Source of the DNA: Emiliania huxleyi CCMP1516
Lineage: Eukaryota; Haptophyta; Isochrysidales; Noelaerhabdaceae
Length of the DNA: 64,000 nucleotides
Assembly: GCF_000372725.1 (NCBI RefSeq)
Contig: NW_005197506.1
Coordinates: 486,177 to 550,176 of the forward strand
Direction: 5' to 3'
The translations under genes were made by a program, and so were the position numbers. Every line of letters begins with the position of its first letter. The first letter of the stretch is position 1. This document shows, piece by piece, positions 1 to 10,265 of the stretch. The notes beneath the pieces were generated by a model that worked only from the letters and a program-made list of their open reading frames with translations, was not told the DNA's origin and searched no databases.

Positions 1-97
1 GTGTCCATGCATTTGTCTAGATAGCCGACGCAGTCTGGTCGAGAAGCCCTTCCTCCAATAGCCAAAAACAACATACAAGAGGCCACGCCGCATCAGA

Positions 98-1134
98 TCA
101 CGCGGAAATGCTGCGGCATGCGCAGCACGGTTGCGCGCAGCTGATCCCGAAGGCGGTGCCCGTGTACTGCCGCAAGTCGGCTCGCTCCAGCCCCACCGCC
201 CCGTCAAAGGTGGCAAAGTCGAGGCTCGCCGAGAGGAAGGTGGTGCCTCCAACCGCCGCCCCACGGAAGCTGGCGCGGTCGAGGGAGGCGAAGGAGAAGT
301 CGGCGCCGTCAAGCTGAGCGTTGGCAAAGTCGGAGCCGGTGGCGTCGCAGCGCGGGAAGCGCGAGGAGCGGAGGTTGGCGCCGCGGAGGTTGGCGCCTGG
401 CCGCACGGCAGGTGTCGCACGAGACTCGGTTGTGCGCGGAGACTCGAGAGGGAGAGTGTGCGTGGGCTTGATTGCCGGGTTATGCGGCGTTTATCTTTGT
501 GTGTGCGTGTATCCGCAAGGCGTGCGAAGCGCACCGCGCAGCGACGCACGCGGCGCCGCGAGCGCCTGGAGAGTGGCCCTTTCGAGATTGGCGCCTGCGT
601 GCGGGCTGCGATCGTGAGCGGCGTGACCGTGGGGCGGCGGTGGCGGTGGCGGCGGTAGAAGGCTGCTGGAGGGGCGCCACTCTGCGGCGCGCCGTCGAGG
701 GACGCCTCGACGAGGAAGGCGTGCGAGAGGGAGAAGCCTTCGAACTTTGTTTGGCGGAAGTACGCATGGTCGAGGGTGACGTCGCTCCAGCGCGCCTTGC
801 GCAAGTTGGTGCGCCTGCTCACAAGCCGCACCTCCGAGTGAAGCGCGCGCCCTCCTCTCCTTCGCGAGAGGAGGCGCGAGGCCGCGAGGCGCACTCGAAA
901 GTGGAGTGGACGAAGGACGCCCTGGCGACAGCCGTGCGGGACAGGTCGGCGGAGTCGAACGTGACGTGCGACGATGCTTGCCTAAAGACCCGCTCGGCCG
1001 CACCCCGGTGAGAGCGCGGCGATCCGGTGGCGTGCCGGGCGGGGCACTCGACGGGCTCGCATGTCGCGCATCGAGGCGCCCTTCAGCATCGCGCCCTTGA
1101 AGTTGGCGTGGTGTAGGAGAGCACCTGCGGTCAT
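98..1134 (-). CDS. Pentapeptide-repeat protein, several exons
   Basis: Reading the minus strand from an ATG at 1134, successive exons carry the A(N/D)Lxx-type pentapeptide repeat: HHANFKGAML near 1100, HVTFDSADLSRTAVARASF near 930, a TNLRKARWSDVTLDHAYF stretch near 790-820, GANLERATLQ near 595, and a final exon 98-406 with RPGANLRGANLRSSRF followed by further repeats. The frame changes between exons, so at least three or four introns are needed; the first exon probably ends with a GC donor after RDM. The fold expected is a right-handed quadrilateral beta-helix. Pentapeptide proteins have no single function, so none is assigned. The C-terminus has four Cys (ISCAQPCCACRS). The family is clear; the exact exon limits are not. 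Confidence 0.72.
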
Positions 1135-1202
1135 GCGAGAGGACGCCTCTCAGCGGACTATTCAATCTCAGCTGACTGTTAACGAGCCACGCCACACACT
1201 GG

Positions 1203-1260
1203 CGGGGCGGGGCGGGGCGGGGCGGGCCGGGGGGGGGAGTATTTCCCCCCCCCCCCGTCT
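1203..1260. repeat. GGGGC and homopolymer G/C tract
   Basis: Pentamer GGGGC units run into G and C homopolymers just before a CT-rich stretch and the assembly gap. Such tracts often stop assemblies, which may explain the gap. Confidence 0.8.
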
Positions 1261-1343
1261 TGTCTTCCTTCTTTCCTTTTCGGCCTTCTATCCGATATTA
1301 CCCCCCTTACTCTATTACTCCTGCAGGCCCTCTCCTCTTCTTT

Positions 1344-1963
1344 NNNNNNNNNNNNNNNNNNNNNNNNNNNNNNNNNNNNNNNNNNNNNNNNNNNNNNNNN
1401 NNNNNNNNNNNNNNNNNNNNNNNNNNNNNNNNNNNNNNNNNNNNNNNNNNNNNNNNNNNNNNNNNNNNNNNNNNNNNNNNNNNNNNNNNNNNNNNNNNNN
1501 NNNNNNNNNNNNNNNNNNNNNNNNNNNNNNNNNNNNNNNNNNNNNNNNNNNNNNNNNNNNNNNNNNNNNNNNNNNNNNNNNNNNNNNNNNNNNNNNNNNN
1601 NNNNNNNNNNNNNNNNNNNNNNNNNNNNNNNNNNNNNNNNNNNNNNNNNNNNNNNNNNNNNNNNNNNNNNNNNNNNNNNNNNNNNNNNNNNNNNNNNNNN
1701 NNNNNNNNNNNNNNNNNNNNNNNNNNNNNNNNNNNNNNNNNNNNNNNNNNNNNNNNNNNNNNNNNNNNNNNNNNNNNNNNNNNNNNNNNNNNNNNNNNNN
1801 NNNNNNNNNNNNNNNNNNNNNNNNNNNNNNNNNNNNNNNNNNNNNNNNNNNNNNNNNNNNNNNNNNNNNNNNNNNNNNNNNNNNNNNNNNNNNNNNNNNN
1901 NNNNNNNNNNNNNNNNNNNNNNNNNNNNNNNNNNNNNNNNNNNNNNNNNNNNNNNNNNNNNNN
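1344..1963. other. Assembly gap (620 N)
   Basis: A run of N. It cuts into the GC-repeat array of the proline-rich gene on its right, so the C-terminal part of that gene is missing. Confidence 1.
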
Positions 1964-3648
1964 GTGGCGGCGGCGTCGGCGATGTAGACGACGGCGTCGA
2001 GAGAGGAGGCGTCGTCGGCGGGGGAGGCGGCGGCGTCGAGGCAGGCGTCGGTGGCGCCGGCGGCGGCGGCGTCGAGGGAGTCGACGGCCTCGAGTGTGGC
2101 GGCGGCGTCGGCGATGTAGACGACGGCGTCGAGAGAGGAAGGCGTCGTCGGCGGGGGAGGCGGCGGCGCCGAGGCAGGCGGCGGTGGCGCCGGCGGCGGC
2201 GGCGTCGAGGAAGGCGGCGCCGGCGGCGGCGAGGGAGGCGGCGGCGGCGACGGCGGCGGCGGCGGCGGCGGCGTCGGCGGCGTCGAGGGAGGCGACGGCG
2301 TCGAGGGAGGCGACGGCCTCGAGAGAGGCGGCGGCGGCGGCGAGGGAGGCGGCGGCGGCGACGGTGACGGCGAGGGAGGCGGCGGCGGCGGCGGCGGCGG
2401 CGGCGTCGAGGGAGGCGACGGCGTCGAGGGAGGCGACGGCCTCGAGAGAGGCGGCGGCGGCGGCGAGGGAGGCGGCGGCGGCGACGGTGACGGCGAGGGA
2501 GGCGGCGGCGGCGGCGGCGGCGGCGGCGTCGAGGGAGGCGGCGGCGTCGAGGGAGGCGACGGCCTCGAGAGAGGCGGCGGCGGCGGCGAGGGAGGCGGCG
2601 GCGGCGACGGTGACGGCGACGGCGGCGGCGGCGGCGGCGTCAAGGGAGGCGGCGGCGGCGGCGGCGAGGGAGGCGGCGGCGGCGACGGCGACGGCGGCGG
2701 CGGCGAGGGAGGTGGCGGCGGCGGCGGCGGTGGCGAGGGAGGCGGCGGCAGCGACGGCGCCGGCGGTGACGGCGGCGGCGGCGGCGGCGGCGGCGTCGAG
2801 GGAGGCGGCGGCGGCGGCGGCGAGGGAGGCGGCGGCGGCGGCGTCGACGGCGGCGGCGGCGAGGGAGGTGGCGGCGGCGGCGGCGGTGGCGAGGGAGGCG
2901 GCGGAGGCGGCGGCGCCGGCGGTGACGGCGGCGGCGGCGGCGCCGGCGGCGTCGAGGGAGGCGGCGGCGGCGGTGGCGAGGGAGGCGGCGGCGGGCTCGG
3001 TGCCGGCGGCGCCGGTGGCAGTGGGGGCGGTAATGGCGGCGGCGGCGTCGAGGGAGGCGGCAGCGGCGGTGGTTCCGGCGGCGGCGGTGGCGGCGACGGC
3101 GGCAGCGGCGGCGGCGGCGGCGGCGGCGTCGAGGGATGCGGTGGCGTCAAGGGATGCGGCGGCGTCGAGGGAGGCGGCAGCGGCGGTGGTTCCGGCGGCG
3201 GCGGTGGTTCCGGCAGCGGTGACGGCGGCGGCGGCGGCGGCGGCGACGGCGGTAACGGCGGTGACGGCGCGCTGGCTCCTGCGCAGCAGCCGGAGCAGTC
3301 GCATCCAAGCGTCTGCGTCTGCGCACAGTCCATTTTCTGGACAAAATTGAGGCAGTAGGCCCCGGCGCACTTCTTCATACACGGGCCGTCGGTGGGCGGA
3401 GCACGCCCGAGGCAGCATCCGGAACAGTCGCAGCCTAGGTCCGTGCGGGTCGCGAAGCAGCTCGAGGAGGCGAGGTGGTCTCGGCACGTCCAGGTGAACT
3501 TATTTAGCGCCGACTGTGCGAAGAGGCTCCACGCACCGCCGGTGCCGCTGCACGGCTCGAGGCACTTGAACCCATCCACAATGGAGTTGTAGGACATCCA
3601 CAATGGGATCTTACCGGAGTGCAGCCGGATCTTGGAGTCGTACGACAC
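1964..3648 (-). CDS. Proline-rich (hydroxyproline-type) Cys-rich protein, truncated by gap
   Basis: The minus-strand frame from 3648 starts with about 130 ordinary residues containing the module LGCDCSGCC twice, each about 30 residues after other Cys-bearing sequence. This is followed by a very long SPPPP/PPLPP/STPP array, and near the gap by alanine-rich sequence where the frame drifts. Extended SPPPP arrays are typical of hydroxyproline-rich extracellular glycoproteins in algae (pherophorin and extensin kinds), and the paired Cys modules suggest a secreted disulphide-bonded head. No signal peptide is visible at 3648, so an upstream exon or a different start is likely. The C-terminus is lost in the gap. 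The array part could be partly non-coding. Confidence 0.5.
2280..2645. repeat. Higher-order repeat of about 122 bp within a GGC array
   Basis: Three successive near-identical units of about 122 bp, each containing two gtcgagggaggcgacgg-like blocks, a gcctcgagagagg block and a GGC run. In the minus-strand frame each unit gives the same LSRPSPPSTP-containing proline-rich stretch. The length of each GGC run varies between units. Confidence 0.75.
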
Positions 3649-3794
3649 AGGCCCCAGGGTGAATTCTTTTTGTCGATTTTACCACACGGGTACCCCCGTG
3701 CTAGGACAACAAGGCCCCACGGTACACGGCGTCTCCACACTAGGCGAGTCAAACATGTGTCGTGATTGGGATCAAAGCTTTTGTCTTTTGTGAC

Positions 3795-4010
3795 TAGGGG
3801 GTTGCACACGCTCTGAGGCCTCAGACCCCCCCCTCTGAGGACGGGTCGGACCCCTGGCTTGGCGGCACAGAGGGTTTGACTCTGACTCTGTGCCGCCTCT
3901 GTGGCCTCTCTTGGCTGATTTTGGCCTCAGAGGGTCCCTGGCCGAGGGTCTGTCTTGGCGCGGCACAGAGGGCTTTGACCTCAGAGGGTAGCCCCCTCAC
4001 GGCAGAGGCG
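3795..4010. repeat. Cluster of CCTCTGAGG palindromes
   Basis: CTCAGAGG/CCTCTGAG motifs recur about ten times here together with GGCACAGAGGG, and again at 4460-4560 with the shared tract GGCTTGGCGGCACAG. The motif is self-complementary. The interval 3650-4180 otherwise holds no convincing coding sequence. Confidence 0.6.
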
Positions 4011-4181
4011 AGAGCCCCGGGCGGAGGCGGAGCTGCCTAGCCCTCCACGAACGGCGCTGACCAGTGAGGGCGGGGAGGGGCGGCAGTAAAACATATGACT
4101 TTTCACAGCGACCATGACTAAGGCGCTACTCTATACGCTCGCAAGCGCGCCCGGCACCACACACGCTTACTGCTGCAGGCT

Positions 4182-5595
4182 CTACCACAGCGCCTGCGCC
4201 GTGCCCTGCGCGTGAACCAGCTTCGCGCGGCCCGGCGCCGTCAACTTGAGGATGTGCTTGGAGCGGCCGCCCGAGGAGGAGGTAGTGATCTCTCCAGTCC
4301 GTCGCTCCCCTGCTCCAGCTTCGAGCTTGGCCATGAGGCGCCGCGGCGTCCGCTTGAACTCGACTGGAACTCGAACTTGAGGTATCCGAAAAATGGAAGG
4401 GGGGGGGAGGGTTCTCTCTGCTTGGTGGGGGATCACGACAGACTTGAAATACCGCTGAAAACCCCCTCTGAGGAGCGGCCTCGCGGGGCTTGCCTTGCGC
4501 TTGCCGTCTCAGAGGGTCCCCGTAGCCTCAGAGGCTGCGCCGAGAGAGGCTGGCTTGGCGGCACAGGTGCCGCAAAACAAAAACCTCTGTCTCCATTGCG
4601 TGGGCAAAAAGAAAGAATTGAAAAACGGGTTCTTCGTGCAGGCCTGTGCTCGGCATCGCTCCCTCCTCTCCTTCTACCACCGACCGCCCCCCGCGCGCAG
4701 ACCGCAGTGCGGACGTATTTTTTGAACGCAAGGATGTAAGCCTACCGCCACACTCTCCCTACTTCTCTGCAGCACGACCCCCCTCCGGACCAGCGTGGTC
4801 GAACTTGAAGTCGCCGCCTTCGGCCATGATTATCCTGGGGCTCGCCCAGCTCAGCCGCCCTCGCTCGTTTTCGAGTCGGCGCGCAAGTTTCTCCGCAGCA
4901 GGAGCCTCCTCCCCACGTTCAGGGCTGAGTGTAGCGCTACCACTCGTCGCTTTGGCGCCGGGCGAGGCGGGCTTGACTGCGGCCGCGGAGCCTGGGGCAT
5001 CACCGTCCGCCTGAGGCCAGCCGCAATCGGCGGAGCAGGGAGCGACTCGCGATGGACCCCCCCTGCTGCGGTTGGCCACGGCTTGCAGTCGCAGGTGCGA
5101 GAGCTCCGCCTCGAGCCTACGCGTGGAAAGGAGGTGGTGTGCCGCCAGAAGGAGCGGCGACCGACTGGGTTGCCACGAGCAAGGCGGGCCGCTGCGCGTA
5201 GGCGTTCGCCTCGTTCAGCCGCTCCTGTAAGCACAGGCAGTTAGTTACCCAGATGCGAGCAACACGGGAGCGGTGTAGTCACACTGCCTGAAATTGACTG
5301 CGTTCGCGGTCCCGCAGCAGCATGATCGAACGAAGCCTATCGGGTGAGACTGCCGGGTCAGCGGCGGCGAGGCCTTGGCGGTTAGCGACCCGTGGCAGCA
5401 GGGTGGCTCTCACAGGCCCGCCAGCTCATGCTCCTCCTCAGTGAGCCTCTCAAGTAGGTCGGACAGCTCGAGCCGGAGCACCATCAGCCCCCCCAGGCGG
5501 CGCTCGAGCAAGTCAGACAGGTCGTCCATTACTGGCCCTCGGCCGCACTCCGGCTCTAACGTCGGCGCAGAGGTCATGTCGCTGGTGACAGACAA
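4182..5595 (-). CDS. Hypothetical coiled-coil protein, several exons (tentative)
   Basis: Minus-strand pieces that fit together: an exon from an ATG at 5595 ending in charged heptads (LSDLLERRLGG, LTEEEHEL), an exon near 5290-5360 (PDRLRSIMLLRDRERSQF), one near 5190-5235 (ERLNEANAYAQ) after a clear GT...ACAG intron, an exon of about 100 codons (LEAELSHLRLQAV to GGDFKFDHA) ending near 4759, and a possible last exon 4182-4390 (VRVPVEFKRTPRRL to the stop). The first intron would be GC-AG. No family is recognised. The CCTCTGAGG repeats at 4460-4560 would lie in the last intron. Confidence 0.4.
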
Positions 5596-5862
5596 GTCTG
5601 CGGACGTCCACGAACAAAACGAATTTTACCTCCGCTCCCGCCCATCCGTGCGTGAACAGAGTTTCGCAGCAGGAATGCAGGACGAGGATGAGAGCTAGAG
5701 TGAGAGAAGAGAGAGAAACAGAGGATCATTCGGAACTGTAGTCAGTCTTCATGTCCAAGACGAAGGAGGTGGTCATCATGGGAGGGGTTCAGAACTTCGG
5801 CCCAGGTTCCGGCCCACTCGAGGTGTGGCGCTAGCGCTGCACCCCCCCAAGCAAGCAGTTTT

Positions 5863-6232
5863 CGACCACACTCGTCGCACTGGAGGACATCGAGTCGCTT
5901 CACGTCTACACCCCCCTCTCGATGCTCGCGGCCGTCCCCGCCTTTGTGCAGCTCCACCTGCGCGCGATCAAGCACACGGTGCAGTCGGCGCAGCACCTGA
6001 TCGTGGGTGTGAGCGAGACGGACCCGGGTGTTGAGGACCATCGTGCGCTGCGCAGCTTCATCTGCAGGTGCTTAATGAAAGCCAGCATTGCCAACCAGGC
6101 CGAGTTCCACCCGATCAAACCGCCACCCATCCGACTCTCATTTTGTGGAGAGGGGCGGAGCCGTTTGACGAGACCTGGAGCTTCGATGCGAGCGAGGACC
6201 GTACTGTCTTGGCTAGATGGCGTCTATTTATC
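5863..6232 (+). CDS. Unidentified coding exon(s)
   Basis: After an acceptor-like gcaagcag, the plus strand reads FSTTLVALEDIESLHVY followed by an amphipathic stretch (PAFVQLHLRAIKHTVQSAQ) and remains open to about 6130. A second open frame ends WRGAEPFDETWSFDASEDR and then LFIILR before a stop at about 6232, which would need a splice near the frame change. Composition is protein-like, not repeat-like, but no family is recognised. It could be the 3' part of a gene with further exons upstream of 5860. Confidence 0.35.
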
Positions 6233-6392
6233 ATCCTTAGGTAATACCGTGACACGCACTGACTGTATCAGCCCTCGGGGATCGAAAAACACTGTCTCGC
6301 GCGGAGACGAGTGTCTCTCGAGATGAGCTGGAGAGAGGATGAGCCCCATGAGCGTCACCCGTCTGGTGTGCAGCGCACACGCGCGAGAGTGT

Positions 6393-7127
6393 CTATATGC
6401 GCTCGGCGCAGACAGGACAGGAGCGCTCAGTGCAGCACGGCGACTTGAACCACCCTCTGACGCACGCCGTGTGGAAGACGTGCGCACACGGCAGCGCGGT
6501 CCTTGCATCGAGTGAAGTGAGCGGCTCGAGGCAGATGGTGCACTCACCAAAGGTTTTGGGCTCGGCAGCGGAGTTGTGCTGAGGGCAGCCCCTCGTGCGC
6601 TCCTCCTCGTCGGCGGCAGCGATTTTCCAGCACTCGAGCCATTCGCCCGAGAGCACCCGCACCGGCGCGCCGGCCGGGTCCACGCTGCCGCCAGTGCCTC
6701 GCGCCCACTCGCTGGCGAGGGCCCAGTCCGCGAGGCGGCTCGACGGGTGCGCCTGCAGGAAGGAGCGCATGTCCGCCAGGAGGGCCTGCTTTGCCAGCTC
6801 GTTCGTCACCTGCCGCCGAAGCAGCGCGGTGGCGACCTCATCGTCCACACCGTCCAGGCCGCACTCGAGCTCCGCGTCACGCGCCCTTGGTGGCTCCGGA
6901 ATCCTGCCCACAAGCATCGTGACGAGAGGGCTCTTGGCGCTGACCTTGCGCGGGGCCGGCTGTAGCCAGCCATTGACCGCGCGCTGGATCTTCTGCAGCA
7001 GTGCGTTGGGGGCGCGGGCGTCACGGGCAACCATCGTCAGAGAGTAAGGGACGCAAGGCGATACCGCCCGTCCTTGCCCGCCGAGTTTGACTGTCCGAAA
7101 CATCCAAATCCGAGCGGCCCGGGGCAC
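6393..7127 (-). CDS. RING-H2 zinc finger protein, probable E3 ubiquitin ligase
   Basis: One uninterrupted frame of 244 codons. The C-terminal residues 196-240 form a RING-H2 domain: ECTIC, then a C-x-H-x2-H-x2-C run (CAHVFHTAC), the Trp of RGW that in this family contacts the E2 enzyme, and a final CPVC. All eight zinc ligands are present. Such proteins transfer ubiquitin from an E2 to substrates. Residues 1-190 show no recognised domain and no membrane segment, so substrate and location are unknown. The protein ends four residues after the last ligand, which is short for the family but complete. The start is the first ATG of the frame; a second Met at residue 32 is possible. Confidence 0.85.
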   Translation of the reverse strand: MPRAARIWMFRTVKLGGQGRAVSPCVPYSLTMVARDARAPNALLQKIQRAVNGWLQPAPRKVSAKSPLVTMLVGRIPEPPRARDAELECGLDGVDDEVATALLRRQVTNELAKQALLADMRSFLQAHPSSRLADWALASEWARGTGGSVDPAGAPVRVLSGEWLECWKIAAADEEERTRGCPQHNSAAEPKTFGECTICLEPLTSLDARTALPCAHVFHTACVRGWFKSPCCTERSCPVCAERI

Positions 7128-7649
7128 GGCATGTTGTGTCAGCTGTGACTGTGAGGTCCGCCCGCCGGCGCGTTTTATATCCCGAGGCAGTGCACGGGAT
7201 GGAGTGTGGCCTGGGAAAAGAGACTTTCTTTGCGGAGCACCGGAGCAGGACTCTGAGCTCTGAGTCTATTGTATCTATAAGGTTGCGCTGTGCGTGTTTT
7301 CATGTGCCCGGTGAAGTGGCCTGGGAAAAGAGAGTTCAAAGCGCGGCAGGAGGACTGATCAAGGGGCGTGGTCTCATAGTGTGTGTGTTGGGGTGGTGGT
7401 GGGGGGGGGGTGCGTGTGTGCAATGTGTATAATTTAGCTATTGTACACAACAAAATACTGTACCCCCCTCTCGCCACATTCACGGATCCACCGACCACAT
7501 ATATCTCGCGGCCGTATCTCGTGGCCGCTGTGCCAGAGGAGACCGCCCCGCCGCGCTCCCTCCGTGCGCGCGGCGTACCTGTACATGGCAGCCCCCCGGA
7601 TTGCCGCGGCGGAGATGAGCTCGCGCCCGCGACGCCTCGGCGCGTTGGA
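7128..7649. other. Intergenic region between two minus-strand genes
   Basis: No coding sequence is supported. At 7152-7197 there is a tract (gtccgcccgccggcgcg, then a TATA-like ttttatat) that resembles two dispersed repeat copies at 25260 and 53630. It lies just upstream of the RING gene, so it could hold its promoter. A polyG stretch follows at 7400. Confidence 0.5.
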
Positions 7650-9896
7650 TTAGCAAGCTTCGGCGCAGTTGATGGCGGGGTCGTACTCGCAGCAGGAGCA
7701 GGGCGAACCCCATCCATTCGGGGCGCACGCCTCCTCAGCCGTCACACCCGTCCACTTGATTTCGTCGCAGTTGAACCCTGCCTTCGCCACGGCGCTGAGC
7801 ACCGCTGAGGTCTCTGCGAGCGCGTCGAATTCCACCACCTCCTCGGTGTATGAGAGCGGCAGCTTCACCACGGGGTAGACAATCATGTCCATCCCGTCCA
7901 CAATCATAGTTGCGTTGCCCCTCGAGATCACGTCGATGTGCTTCTTGCCCTTCTGCTCCGCCTTGCACGCGGCCGCAGTTGTGACGGTCATGAGGCAGCA
8001 GTCGAAGGAGACGAGGGAGTCGATTCCGAGCACGCAAGGGTCGATCCCGTGGGCGCCCGTGTTGATCGTCTCGGCGCGGCCGGGGAAGGGCGTCGCCGTG
8101 AGGAAGAAGGTGTAGGTCCCCGTCCCATTCGTGCTGCCCTTCGGCAGCGGGATCGTCTGGTCGCTGAGCAGGTCGTCAAGCCCCTCGCACTCCCCGTCGA
8201 GTGGAGAGCCGGGGTCCTCGCGCGAAATACACTTCAGCATCGTCGCGTCTTGACCGCCGATCGTATTCTTGCGATAGCCGTCCACCGCGAAGCCACTGCT
8301 GGGGCCGCCCTCGACGCGCGGGTCGTTGTTGGGCGTGTACGCCATCATGCCCGGCCTGGTCTGCATCCGGGCAAACGTGTCGCTGGCGGCGCACTGGATG
8401 TCCACGGCTGGGACCGAGAGTGTGTTGCCCAGCGCGTTGATGACGAACTTGGCGTCATACTCGATCTTCTCGTCAAAGTAGACGTCGTACGAAATGTCCT
8501 TGAGCGCCCACTCGCGCACAAAGGGGTTGACGCCCGAGATAATCGAGCCGCGGTTGCAGGTCTCGGCCGACGAGGTTGTCAGCCCGCAGTTCTGGCCAGT
8601 CTCGAGGTCGTAGCCCTGCACGAGCGTCTGCTTGTCCACCAGCCCGCCGGTGAACATCTTGGTGGGGCCCGCCTCGAGGGTGACGAGGCCCTGCCAGACC
8701 TTGTTGAGGAAGAACTTGTTGGTCGGCCCGACGGAGATGATGGTCTGCTCCCACTGCGACACCCACCGGCCCAGGTTGTACCCGTTCGTCTCGGAGTTGT
8801 ACAGGAAGATGGACGCCTTGACGCGGTTGACGCCGCGCAGCACCTTGAAGTCGTACATGTCGCACCAGCCGATGTTCTCCGACACCTCCTTCCAGACCTC
8901 GACTCCTTCCTTGCACACGCCGTCCTCGTCCTGGTCCTCGGGCTTGCAGCACTTGTTGTTGGCATTCATCTCGGGCGTGCAGAGGCGCGAGCCGTGCAGC
9001 TCGCGGAACACCTTTGAGAAGCCCCACTTCTCCGCGTCGTTGGCGTCCTTGTTGTACCAGAGGTCGGCGCGCAGCATGCCGATGCGGTCAAACTGGAGGA
9101 TCGAGGAGGAGGAGAACTCGAGGTCGGCGTCCATCACAATCATCCCACTGTGCCCGTTGTCGTCGTACGAGGCGTTCGCATAGTTGATGCGCACGTTGCG
9201 CGTCTGGAAGTTTTCGAGCAGGACGCCGGGGAAGGTGAGCGGCTTGTCGATGTCGACCTTGAAGCCGAAGCCGAGGGTCGTGAGGGTGGTCTCGCCCTTG
9301 ATGCGCCACGTGACCGGGCGCCCGGCCAGCAGGTCGAGCCCCTCCTCGTAGATGGCCTGCTCGTTCATGATGGTCATCTGGCTGAGCACATCCTGGAGGT
9401 TGGCCGAGTTTGCGTCGAGCGGGACGTCGGGGAAGACGAGCCAGCCGATGTCGCGCCCCTTTGGTCCGACCAGCGTCGCGTTGAAGCCCGAGAGCTTGGC
9501 GGCGATCGGGCCGGCGTTGTTGAGCTCGACCCACGTATCGATCAGCATGGTGGAGGGGAGGGGCTCCATCAGCGTGGCGCTTATGATGGTCATCGTCGTG
9601 GCGTTCACAAACATGTTGACGACGATGGGCACGATCACCAGCAGGATGATCGGCACGAATATGATGAGTCCGAGCAGCACGATCGTGCCACAGCCGAGCA
9701 TCGCGCGGCACGGAGTGCCGCAGAAGAAGGTCCACTGCCGCTGCAGCCACGACGGCCGCGCCGGCGGCGGGTCGCCAAAAGCGTTGCCGGACTCGACCAT
9801 GGACTGGGAGAGGTCGATGCTCTGGTGCTGGCTGTGGCGCGAGCCGCGCGCGGCGGAGGAGCGGGCGGGGTCCTTGAGCGAGAAGTCGGAAGCCAT
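7650..9896 (-). CDS. Type II membrane protein with DUF3712/LEA-2-like domain
   Basis: Single exon, 748 residues. Residues 1-60 are hydrophilic, 68-95 form one strong membrane segment (IVLLGLIIFVPIILLVIVPIVV), and the rest would lie outside or in a lumen. Immediately after the membrane segment the sequence (VNATTMTIISATLMEPLP, ELNNAGPIAAKLSGFNATLVG) has the pattern of DUF3712/LEA-2 beta-sandwich domains, which are usually found just outside a single membrane anchor. Further on there are about 20 Cys and a Cys-rich end (CSCCEYDPAINC), suggesting disulphides, and several NxS/T sites. The LEA-2 assignment is by pattern only. Function is unknown; comparable proteins are common in protists and fungi as surface or vacuolar-membrane proteins. 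Confidence 0.8.
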   Translation of the reverse strand: MASDFSLKDPARSSAARGSRHSQHQSIDLSQSMVESGNAFGDPPPARPSWLQRQWTFFCGTPCRAMLGCGTIVLLGLIIFVPIILLVIVPIVVNMFVNATTMTIISATLMEPLPSTMLIDTWVELNNAGPIAAKLSGFNATLVGPKGRDIGWLVFPDVPLDANSANLQDVLSQMTIMNEQAIYEEGLDLLAGRPVTWRIKGETTLTTLGFGFKVDIDKPLTFPGVLLENFQTRNVRINYANASYDDNGHSGMIVMDADLEFSSSSILQFDRIGMLRADLWYNKDANDAEKWGFSKVFRELHGSRLCTPEMNANNKCCKPEDQDEDGVCKEGVEVWKEVSENIGWCDMYDFKVLRGVNRVKASIFLYNSETNGYNLGRWVSQWEQTIISVGPTNKFFLNKVWQGLVTLEAGPTKMFTGGLVDKQTLVQGYDLETGQNCGLTTSSAETCNRGSIISGVNPFVREWALKDISYDVYFDEKIEYDAKFVINALGNTLSVPAVDIQCAASDTFARMQTRPGMMAYTPNNDPRVEGGPSSGFAVDGYRKNTIGGQDATMLKCISREDPGSPLDGECEGLDDLLSDQTIPLPKGSTNGTGTYTFFLTATPFPGRAETINTGAHGIDPCVLGIDSLVSFDCCLMTVTTAAACKAEQKGKKHIDVISRGNATMIVDGMDMIVYPVVKLPLSYTEEVVEFDALAETSAVLSAVAKAGFNCDEIKWTGVTAEEACAPNGWGSPCSCCEYDPAINCAEAC

Positions 9897-10052
9897 GGCG
9901 GCGCGGTTTGGGGCGGAGAGTAAGGTGGAGCCGACAGCGCAAGGTTGCCGCGGTGAGCAAGGACGCTTATTATTGCTTCAGCTGGTTTTTGTCGATATTT
10001 TTTATTCACGACGAAACGCATCGAGAGCATACGCGCCGGTCTCCAGTCCGAG

Positions 10053-10053
<1 letters not shown>

Positions 10054-10139
<86 letters not shown>

Positions 10140-10265
10140 GTCTCTCTCTCTCTCTCTCTCTCTATCTCTGTTTCCCCCCCCCCCCCCCACACACACACCC
10201 CCCCCCCTCCCCCCTCTCTCTCCCTCTCCCCTCTCTCCCTCTCTCCCGCTCCCTCCCTCCCTTGT
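10054..10265. repeat. (CT)n microsatellite with polyC and CCCT tract
   Basis: About 130 bp of TCTCTC with a few substitutions, then polyC, CA repeats and CCCTCT. It lies upstream of the divergent membrane-protein gene. Confidence 0.95.

Noticed and set aside
1260-3487. Long open frames (about 700 codons) in several frames across the GGC array and gap
   Set aside because: They exist because GGC/GCC repeats contain no stops and the N run is read as open. Only one minus-strand frame leads into non-repetitive Cys-containing sequence.
7938-9017. 359-codon plus-strand frame opposite the DUF3712-like gene
   Set aside because: Antisense shadow; the minus strand has a membrane segment and a coherent domain.
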